Shown here in pieces: positions 7,015-11,237 of a stretch of DNA of 11,237 bases. Location: contig JAPSGM010000042.1 of the NCBI GenBank assembly GCA_031177555.1, positions 1 to 11,237 of the forward strand, in the 5' to 3' direction. The notes beneath the pieces were generated by a model that saw only the letters and a list, made by a program, of their open reading frames with translations, was not told the origin of the DNA and did not search any database. This DNA is from Chloroflexota bacterium (lineage in GTDB: Bacteria > Chloroflexota > Limnocylindria > QHBO01). The translations under genes were made by a program, and so were the position numbers. Numbering within the stretch: position 1 is the stretch's first letter; each line of letters starts with the position of its first letter.

Positions 7015-7121
7015 ATGGTGTCACGTTAAGTGCGTCGGAGACCAGGGCGGCCCGTGCTCAGCGAGCGTGGTGAGCGTGGATCCAGGCACAGCGGAGGCGT
7101 CGGCAGCCGCGTGAGCCACAT

Positions 7122-7143
7122 TATGCGATCCCCGTTTCGCATA
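7122..7143. promoter_or_regulatory. Inverted repeat TATGCGA-N8-TCGCATA
   Basis: Perfect 7-bp arms (7122-7128 and 7137-7143) are separated by 8 bases, so arm centres lie 15 bp apart. The arms are more AT-rich than the surroundings. It is a possible dimeric regulator site upstream of flp, between motif copies 2 and 3. A related ATGCGA occurs at 7009-7014, within copy 2. Confidence 0.4.
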
Positions 7144-7160
7144 CCGGCAGTCGGGCCCTC

Positions 7161-7178
7161 CCCACTTCCGAGATGTGA
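7161..7178 (-). promoter_or_regulatory. 18-bp repeated motif, copy 3 (farthest from flp)
   Basis: The minus strand reads TCACATCTCGGAAGTGGG, three differences from each of the other copies and 164 bp from copy 2. Its flanks do not align with the other units. This copy is therefore not explained by the same duplication, which argues for a conserved site. Confidence 0.45.
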
Positions 7179-7252
7179 CCGTCATTCACCGTCCGGCAGT
7201 CGGTCACTCGCCACCCGCGACACCTGGGGTCGACCGCATGCCCGGAAACAGC

Positions 7253-7286
7253 GCGAGAGCCGTGCCTGCTGCGACACGGCTCCCGC
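7253..7286 (-). terminator. Hairpin with 12-bp stem, possible terminator of the kinase/regulator operon
   Basis: Arms 7253-7264 and 7275-7286 surround a 10-base loop. On minus-strand RNA the stem is GCGGGAGCCGUG with CACGGCUCUCGC, fully paired with one G-U. On plus-strand RNA the same position is an A-C mismatch, so the fold fits minus-strand transcription better. It is about 190 bases past the regulator stop. Only a short GUUU follows, so termination is uncertain. It could instead be part of a structured leader or small RNA. Confidence 0.45.
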
Positions 7287-7474
7287 ACCGGAGGAGGAGA
7301 CCCGAGGCAGTTACCGGCTCGCGATCCGGGAACGCCTCGTTCAGATGAAGGTCTCGGCGGATACCCGCCTCGACTTGCATCGAGCCTAAGCGGAGCCGAT
7401 GCGGTTCACCATGGAACCTCCGTACCAGCCCGACGGTACCGCCCACCACCGCCAGGCGGCAGGAGCGCGGACGC

Positions 7475-8329
7475 TCAATCCTCGGGGATCTTGATCCAGC
7501 CCTGCCGCATGGCGTAGACGACGGCCTGGGTGCGGTCGTTCACGGCCAGCTTGCGGAGGATGGACGACATGTGGTTCTTCACCGTCTGCTCGGAGATGGA
7601 CAGGGCATAGGCGACCTGCTTGTTGGTCATGCCCTGCGCGATGTTGTCCAGGATCTCCACCTCACGCGGGGAGAGCGGGGCGAAGATCGGCTGGGCCTCC
7701 GAGCCGTAGACCGCCAGCTCGCGGAACTCCTTGAGCACGCGGGTGGCGACGGCCGGCTTGGCGAACACCTTGTCGTTGATCAGGTACTCGCCGGACCGGA
7801 CGCGGCGGATGATGGCGATCAGGTCGGTCGGGTCGATGTCCTTCAGCACGTAGGCCGCCGCGCCCGCCTTGATGGCGTCGAAGAGCTGGTCCTCGTCGTC
7901 GTTGGGGGCGAGCACGATGATGCCGGTGTGCGGCAGCTCCCGCTTCAGGCGCTGCGTGGTCTCGATCCCGTTCGGCGCCGGCAACGACAGGTCCATCAGG
8001 ACCACGTCCGGCGTCAGCTCTCCGACGGTGGCGATCGCCTCGCGACCACTGCCAGCCTCGCCGACCACCTCCATGTCCGCTTCGAGCTCCAGGATGTTGC
8101 GCACGCCGCGACGGAACAGGGTATGCCCGTCCACGATCACGATGCGCGTCTTGCTCCCCGCGGTCCGGCGGTCACCGCCGCGGCGTCGCTCCTGGGTCTC
8201 CGTTGCCATCGTCTCCTCCTTGGCCTGGGTCGCGTTCTTGGTGGTCGCGTCGGTGGTTGCGGTGGTCATCATCGTCACTCCCGTCTTGGCCTGGCTGTGC
8301 GTTTCTGCGGTCCTGCGCATTGCGGTCAT
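7475..8329 (-). CDS. NarL/LuxR-family response regulator with atypical receiver
   Basis: A DNA-binding response regulator paired with the adjacent kinase, 284 aa from ATG 8329. Residues 1-60 are a Thr/Ala-rich, then Arg-rich, extension. The receiver (about 61-175) has phosphoacceptor D113 (VVLMDLSLPAPNG) and K163 (YVLKD). However, only one residue of the usual acidic pair is kept (D67 followed by Gly68), and the switch Thr/Ser is Ala141 (IIVLAPND). The LuxR helix-turn-helix (about 217-280) is intact: LSPREVEILDNIAQGMTNKQ, then SEQTVKNHMSSILRKL. The chosen start overlaps the kinase stop as ATGA. Its 40-codon extension has 35 G/C third positions, which supports translation. An internal ATG at 8209 with AAGGAGG five bases upstream is a serious alternative (244 aa). 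The flp region lies downstream and may be its target, by proximity only. Confidence 0.9.
   Translation of the reverse strand: MTAMRRTAETHSQAKTGVTMMTTATTDATTKNATQAKEETMATETQERRRGGDRRTAGSKTRIVIVDGHTLFRRGVRNILELEADMEVVGEAGSGREAIATVGELTPDVVLMDLSLPAPNGIETTQRLKRELPHTGIIVLAPNDDEDQLFDAIKAGAAAYVLKDIDPTDLIAIIRRVRSGEYLINDKVFAKPAVATRVLKEFRELAVYGSEAQPIFAPLSPREVEILDNIAQGMTNKQVAYALSISEQTVKNHMSSILRKLAVNDRTQAVVYAMRQGWIKIPED
8215..8221 (-). promoter_or_regulatory. Strong internal ribosome binding site for a shorter regulator form
   Basis: AAGGAGG on the minus strand lies five bases before the in-frame ATG at 8209 of the LuxR-type regulator gene. The bases also encode Lys-Glu-Glu in the longer reading, so the match could be incidental. 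If used, it makes a 244-aa protein starting MATETQERRR, with the receiver beginning about 20 residues in, as in typical family members. Confidence 0.45.
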
Positions 8330-9342
8330 CGCGAGGGGAGGCTCAGCAGGATCCGCGTTCCCTCCCCCTGCCTCGATTCGATCTTGAGCGTGGCGCCCAT
8401 CAGCTCGGCGCGCTCGCGCATGAAGTGGAGCCCGAAGTTGTGGCTGGCCCCGGACGCCAGGCGCATCACGTCGAAGCCGCGCCCGTTGTCGCCGATGACG
8501 AAGGTGCCGCCCTCCAGGCAGATGCGCACCCGGGTGGCCGCCGAGTGCTTGCGGACGTTCTGCAGGGCCTCCTGCAGGATGCGAAGGACCGATGCCTTCT
8601 CGTCCGGCGTCAGCCCGTCGTCGATGCCGTCGACCTCGACCTCCACCACCAGCCCGTGGCGCGTCGCGAATGCGGCCGCCTGGTCGGCGATGGCCTTGGC
8701 CAGGCCCACGTCGACCGCCGGCGGGCGGAGATCGGCGATGAACCCGCGCACCTCGTCCAGCCCGTCGCGCAGCATCGTGCGCAGGAAGGCCAGCTCGTCA
8801 CGGGCGGTGCGCGGCGCGTCGTCGATGACGCGGTCCAGGTACTCGACCTGGAAGATGGCATTGGTGAGGACCTGCGCCGGCCCGTCGTGGATGACCTCGG
8901 CCAGGCGCTGCCGTTCGCCCTCCTGCGCCTGGATGATGCGCAGCGGGACGGCGGCCGGCGACTCGTCGACATCGGTCAGGGTCGGCTCGTCGACGCTCGG
9001 GTCCGGGTTGCCGAGGTAGCTGGCCACCAGCTCCAGCTGGCGCGCCGCCACCTCGATCCGCTTGAGCCTCGCCTGGGAGGTCGCCAGCTCGCGGGCCAGG
9101 GTGTCGTGGCGCGCTCGGAGGCGCTCGGCGGCGGCATTGCCCGCCTGGGTGGAGCCGGACTGCTGGCTGTCCAGGCGCGCCCGCATGCGAACCCAGTCCT
9201 CGAGCTGCTCCCGGTGCAGGCGGCGGTACTCCGCGGCGAGGTCGCGCAGGCGCCGCGTGCTGCGGCTGACGCTCTGCGTCGCCTGCGTCTGCAATCGGTC
9301 GAAGGTGGTGGCCGGCGCCCCGGCCTCGGTGGTATTCGGCAA
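8326..9342 (-). CDS. Soluble NarL-type sensor histidine kinase (DegS-like)
   Basis: A cytosolic kinase for the overlapping LuxR-type regulator, 338 aa from the chosen start. It has no membrane segment. A long, probably coiled-coil N-terminal region (about residues 14-108) is followed by a HisKA_3 dimerisation helix with EGERQRLAEVIHDGPAQVL (H152 is the phosphoacceptor). The HATPase_c domain has an N box EALQNVRKH (E258, N262), G1 motif DNGRGFD (285-291) and G2 region FGLHFMRERAELMG (303-316). The HDGPAQ motif and coiled coil resemble DegS. The signal is unknown and presumably intracellular. I prefer TTG at 9342, because AGGAAGGA lies five bases upstream. The frame is open to TTG 9429 (ATG 9408 in between), but only 18 of those 29 extra codons end in G/C, unlike the gene body. 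The stop overlaps the regulator start by four bases. Confidence 0.9.
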   Translation of the reverse strand: MPNTTEAGAPATTFDRLQTQATQSVSRSTRRLRDLAAEYRRLHREQLEDWVRMRARLDSQQSGSTQAGNAAAERLRARHDTLARELATSQARLKRIEVAARQLELVASYLGNPDPSVDEPTLTDVDESPAAVPLRIIQAQEGERQRLAEVIHDGPAQVLTNAIFQVEYLDRVIDDAPRTARDELAFLRTMLRDGLDEVRGFIADLRPPAVDVGLAKAIADQAAAFATRHGLVVEVEVDGIDDGLTPDEKASVLRILQEALQNVRKHSAATRVRICLEGGTFVIGDNGRGFDVMRLASGASHNFGLHFMRERAELMGATLKIESRQGEGTRILLSLPSR

Positions 9343-9369
9343 ACCCGTCCTTCCTGCCCTCGGTACGCC

Positions 9370-9396
9370 TCCGGTACCAGCTGTCGTGGTACCGGA
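9370..9396. promoter_or_regulatory. Perfect 10-bp inverted repeat upstream of the kinase gene
   Basis: TCCGGTACCA (9370-9379) and TGGTACCGGA (9387-9396) are exact inverted copies around seven bases. The repeat lies 28-54 bases before the preferred kinase start and just downstream of the promoter candidate. It is placed like an operator or a leader hairpin. Each arm also contains the self-complementary GGTACC, allowing alternative pairings. It would be inside the coding region only if the upstream starts (9408 or 9429) were used. Confidence 0.5.
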
Positions 9397-9406
9397 CCTG
9401 GCACCC

Positions 9407-9436
9407 ATGCTGTCGGTGCAGGTTGCCAACGGTCAA
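9407..9436 (-). promoter_or_regulatory. Promoter candidate for the kinase/regulator operon
   Basis: The minus strand has TTGACC (9431-9436) and CAGCAT (9407-9412, three of six -10 matches) with an 18-base spacer. The eleven bases ACTGTTGACCG around the -35 are identical to those upstream of cpaB. Transcription would start near 9400, directly before the inverted repeat at 9370-9396. The -10 box is weak. Confidence 0.33.
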
Positions 9437-9480
9437 CAGTACTAGTGACCCCGGAAGTACTACTCCGTACCATCCAGTCG

Positions 9481-10956
9481 ATGCAGCCGATGCACCCGAT
9501 GCCCGACCTGAGGAGCCGCACCGGCGTGGTCGCCTCGGCGCTGGTGCTCGCGGCCACGGGGCTCGGGGCGCTGGTCACCGGCCTTTCGCTGCCGATCGAC
9601 GACTTCTGGCTCTCCCTCGCCTCGGCCCGCGAGCTGCATGCCGGCGCCCCTCTCGACCGGCCAACCCCGGCAACCTGGACGCCGATGGTGGAGGGGCCCA
9701 TCAACCCGCAGTGGGGCGCGCAGCTCGTGCTCGGCATCGGCGAGGCCGTCGGGCCCGCTCTGGTCGTCAACAGCCTGCTGATCGGTGGCGGGATGCTCGT
9801 CCTTTCCGCCATGCTTCGACGGCAGGCGAGCGTGGTCGCCACGTCCGCGGCGATGGTGGTGGCGATCGGGATCCTGGCCCCGCACCTCCTCGCCCGGGCG
9901 CAGTCGTTTTCCATCCTGCTGCTACCCGTTGCCCTGCTCTTGCTGGCCCTCAGGCCCGTGCCACGCTGGCTGCCGGTCGCCTACGGCCTGCTGATGGTGG
10001 CGTGGGCGAACCTGCACGGCGCCTTCGTCATCGGGCAGGTTGCCGCGGTGGCTTGGCTCGTGGGCAGCGTGCTGGACCGGCGCAGAAGCCGCGATCAGCC
10101 GTCCGCCGTCCCGACGCTCGCGATCACCGCGGCCGTCGCCCTCGCCGCGCCACTCGCCAACCCGGCGGGGTTCGCCCTGATGGCCTACGCCTACGCGCAA
10201 CCTGGGCTCGAAGTGGTCCGGTCCATCTCCGTCGAGTGGCAGCTGTCGTGGCCCTGGATCCCCGTCGCGACGCTGTTCTGGGCGACGCTGGCCCTGGTCG
10301 TCATAGGGCGCGTCCTGCGCCGGGGGGCCGTCACACCGTCGGAGGCCATCTTCCTGGGGATCACCGCGCTGCTCGCGGCGACGAGCATCCGCCACATCCC
10401 GTGGTTCGGGTTCGCCGCCGCTCCGGTCATCGCCCGCGACGTGGACGCCGCGCTCGCGGCGCGGCCGCGGCTGGCTCGGGCCATCGGCCTCCCGGCTCCG
10501 CCGCTGCGGGGACGGCCGCTCGTGGTCGGGCTGGGCGCGGCGCTGCTGATCCTGGCCGCGCTCCAGCCGCTCCGCCCGGCGCTGCCGCAGTCGGTGGGGC
10601 GCGTCACCCCGGACGCGCCCGTGCTCCTGGCCGATGCGCTCGACGCGGCGCTTCCGTCGGGCGCGAGCGCCCGCATCCTCAACGAGCAGGTGTGGGGCGG
10701 CTACCTCGCCTATCGGTTCGGCGGCCGCGTCCAGACGGCCATGGACGGCCGGCTGGAGATCCGCGATCGTGCGACCTGGGCCGCGTACTTCGGGCTCCTG
10801 CACGGCGACGGGGACCCCGCCGCGACCCTGGCGGCGGAAGGCGTGACCTGGGCCGCCGTGCAGCACGATCGCGTCACGCTCGTGCGCAAGCTGCAAAAGG
10901 CCGGCTGGATCGTCATCGCGCGCGCTCCGGACGGGCTGCTGCTGCGAACCGGCTAG
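9481..10956 (+). CDS. Polytopic membrane protein resembling GT-C glycosyltransferases, function unknown
   Basis: A 491-aa integral membrane protein of unknown substrate. An N-terminal membrane helix (about 15-36) precedes a loop with an Asp pair (LPIDDFW, D40/D41), a common catalytic-loop feature of GT-C enzymes. About eight to ten further hydrophobic segments follow up to about 362. VAWANLHGAFVIG (173-185) and SIRHIPWFGFA (302-312) resemble conserved motifs of uncharacterised GT-C-like proteins. The soluble C-terminal part has ILNEQVWGGYLAYRFGG (399-415) and AMDGRLEIRD (420-429), a recurrent pairing in that group. The start is uncertain. ATGs at 9481, 9490 and 9499 and a GTG at 9445 are in frame, and none has a good SD. 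It is divergent from the kinase gene and convergent with the next gene. GT-C membership is inferred from motif style. A role in sugar transfer to lipid or protein is possible but not shown. Confidence 0.75.
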   Translation: MQPMHPMPDLRSRTGVVASALVLAATGLGALVTGLSLPIDDFWLSLASARELHAGAPLDRPTPATWTPMVEGPINPQWGAQLVLGIGEAVGPALVVNSLLIGGGMLVLSAMLRRQASVVATSAAMVVAIGILAPHLLARAQSFSILLLPVALLLLALRPVPRWLPVAYGLLMVAWANLHGAFVIGQVAAVAWLVGSVLDRRRSRDQPSAVPTLAITAAVALAAPLANPAGFALMAYAYAQPGLEVVRSISVEWQLSWPWIPVATLFWATLALVVIGRVLRRGAVTPSEAIFLGITALLAATSIRHIPWFGFAAAPVIARDVDAALAARPRLARAIGLPAPPLRGRPLVVGLGAALLILAALQPLRPALPQSVGRVTPDAPVLLADALDAALPSGASARILNEQVWGGYLAYRFGGRVQTAMDGRLEIRDRATWAAYFGLLHGDGDPAATLAAEGVTWAAVQHDRVTLVRKLQKAGWIVIARAPDGLLLRTG

Positions 10957-10972
10957 CCTGGCCAGGCCCTGG

Positions 10973-11237
10973 TCACGACTCCGGCTGCACCCGGTATACC
11001 CGAACGCCCGGAGCCTCGAAGGCCGGTACCTCGGGCAGGAAGTCCGGCCGGCGCCCGTCCACGTCCGTCGCGTCGGCGCCCTCCCACAGCCCCAGCGGGT
11101 CGCGCGTCTCGCCGGCGGCCAGGGTGACCACCACCCAGTCGACCCCATACGCGCGCACCACGCGGCCGACGGTCTGGAACGGGTCGAAGGGCGGCGCCAC
11201 GCCCTCCATCGGCACCTCGGCGTGCAGCGCTGCTGGG
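10973..11237 (-). CDS. C-terminal end of an unidentified protein, cut by window edge
   Basis: The last 87 codons of a minus-strand gene whose beginning lies beyond the right edge. The frame is open to the edge, so the GTG at 11215 and ATG at 11209 are probably not its start. The visible part is soluble. It includes PFQTVGRVVRAYGVDWVVV, a stretch about a GLWEGADATDV loop, and it ends FEAPGVRVYRVQPES. The phrase YGVDWVVV followed by a short terminal strand resembles the soluble tail of GT-C-like membrane proteins such as the convergent neighbour (which has AAEGVTWAAVQHD). Hence it may be a related protein, but this is a weak inference. Its stop is 16 bases from the neighbour's stop. Confidence 0.65.
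   Translation of the reverse strand, partial: PAALHAEVPMEGVAPPFDPFQTVGRVVRAYGVDWVVVTLAAGETRDPLGLWEGADATDVDGRRPDFLPEVPAFEAPGVRVYRVQPES

Larger units (their letters stand above)
6851..7117. repeat. Decayed tandem duplication, 143-bp period
   Basis: Sequence from 6851 aligns without gaps to sequence from 6994. About 59 of the first 100 positions match by hand count, against roughly 28 expected for this base composition. Two blocks are nearly exact: GCNCCGACTTGCGAGNTG (6851-6868 and 6994-7011) and GGTGAGCGTGG (6926-6936 and 7069-7079). Similarity fades after about 120 bases. The equal 143-bp offset of two separate blocks is the main support. Conserved blocks in an otherwise drifting copy suggest sites under selection. 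Confidence 0.65.
6646..7474. other. 829-bp non-coding regulatory region upstream of flp
   Basis: No convincing gene lies here. The open frames have third-position GC close to background and no family resemblance. The region does hold the flp SD and promoter, three copies of an 18-bp motif (6854, 6997, 7161) and a decayed duplication with 143-bp period. It also has a perfect 12-bp palindrome GTCTCGCGAGAC (6912-6923), three tandem 9-mers, an inverted repeat (7122-7143) and a 12-bp-stem hairpin (7253-7286). A repeated 11-mer CCGGCAGTCGG (7144-7154 and 7193-7203) and a small stem GGCGG-ATAC-CCGCC (7356-7369) complete the list. It must contain the 3' end of the LuxR-type regulator transcript and the control region of flp. 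A long leader or a small RNA is possible but unproven. Confidence 0.7.

Noticed and set aside
6596..7024. A 142-codon minus-strand open frame upstream of and overlapping flp.
   Set aside because: It overlaps the pilin start, includes the promoter candidate and repeats (the 9-mers read as Ala-Ala-Gln), has no good SD and resembles no family.
7386..7412. An 8-codon minus-strand mini-ORF (MVNRIGSA) with GGAGG four bases upstream, as a leader peptide.
   Set aside because: Too short to judge, with no regulatory codon pattern or coupled terminator structure around it.
7204..7449. An 81-codon minus-strand open frame after the LuxR-type regulator.
   Set aside because: Third-position GC is about 70 percent, near background and well below real genes here. 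It contains the 7253-7286 hairpin and has no recognisable domain.
9445..9480. GTG 9445 as the start of the GT-C-like protein.
   Set aside because: No SD, and it would place the extension in the divergent promoter area. ATG 9481 is preferred, though the start remains uncertain.
8203..10956. A 917-codon open frame on the plus strand spanning the kinase region and the GT-C-like gene.
   Set aside because: Its first 1.2 kb is antisense to the well-supported regulator and kinase genes and has no family resemblance. Few stops occur because of high GC. Only the part from about 9481 is credible.
10957..10972. Bidirectional terminator between the convergent genes, based on CCTGGCCAGG (10957-10966).
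   Set aside because: The palindrome has no room for a loop and no adjacent T-run, so it cannot be called a terminator.

Overview
This 11.2-kb, GC-rich window carries a Tad/Flp (tight adherence) type IV pilus locus, flanked by two-component signalling genes and, at the right end, by membrane proteins that resemble GT-C glycosyltransferases. Codon third positions are dominated by G/C. There is a CpaB but no secretin (CpaC/RcpA) in view. The pilus genes also lie next to a cytosolic DegS-like kinase with an HDGPAQ phosphoacceptor motif. Together these suggest a monoderm or atypical-envelope high-GC bacterium. Chloroflexota is my first guess and Actinomycetota the alternative. This is inferred from gene style, not from a marker gene.

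Layout. Everything from 9342 down to 1 is on the minus strand, so transcription runs right to left. A soluble histidine kinase (8326-9342) overlaps a LuxR/NarL-type response regulator (7475-8329) by four bases. An 829-bp stretch without a credible gene follows (6646-7474). It is rich in repeats and hairpins and ends in a promoter candidate and a near-perfect Shine-Dalgarno (SD) in front of the Flp pilin gene (6460-6645). A strong hairpin (6403-6432) separates flp from a tightly packed set: cpaB (5301-6206), cpaE/tadZ with an N-terminal receiver domain (4029-5249), cpaF/tadA ATPase (2573-4009), tadB (1565-2557), tadC (643-1560) and an OmpR-family response regulator that begins one base after the tadC stop and runs off the left edge (1-641). 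On the plus strand, a divergent GT-C-like membrane protein gene (9481-10956) meets, convergently, the 3' end of another minus-strand gene (10973 to the right edge).

How the genes work together. CpaF powers assembly and TadB/TadC form the inner-membrane platform. CpaE probably places the machine, CpaB is an envelope-side accessory, and Flp is the fibre subunit. The prepilin peptidase, TadE/F minor pilins and any outer-membrane parts are not in this window. Three receiver domains (LuxR-type regulator, CpaE, OmpR-type regulator) and one kinase lie in or beside the pilus locus, so pilus activity is probably under phosphorelay control.

Most unusual features. (1) An 18-bp motif occurs three times in the same orientation in the flp upstream region, and two of the copies sit in a decayed 143-bp-period duplication. 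(2) CpaE has an apparently intact receiver, but its P-loop has Arg where Lys is expected. (3) The LuxR-type regulator has an atypical receiver. (4) A perfect 10-bp inverted repeat sits just upstream of the kinase gene.
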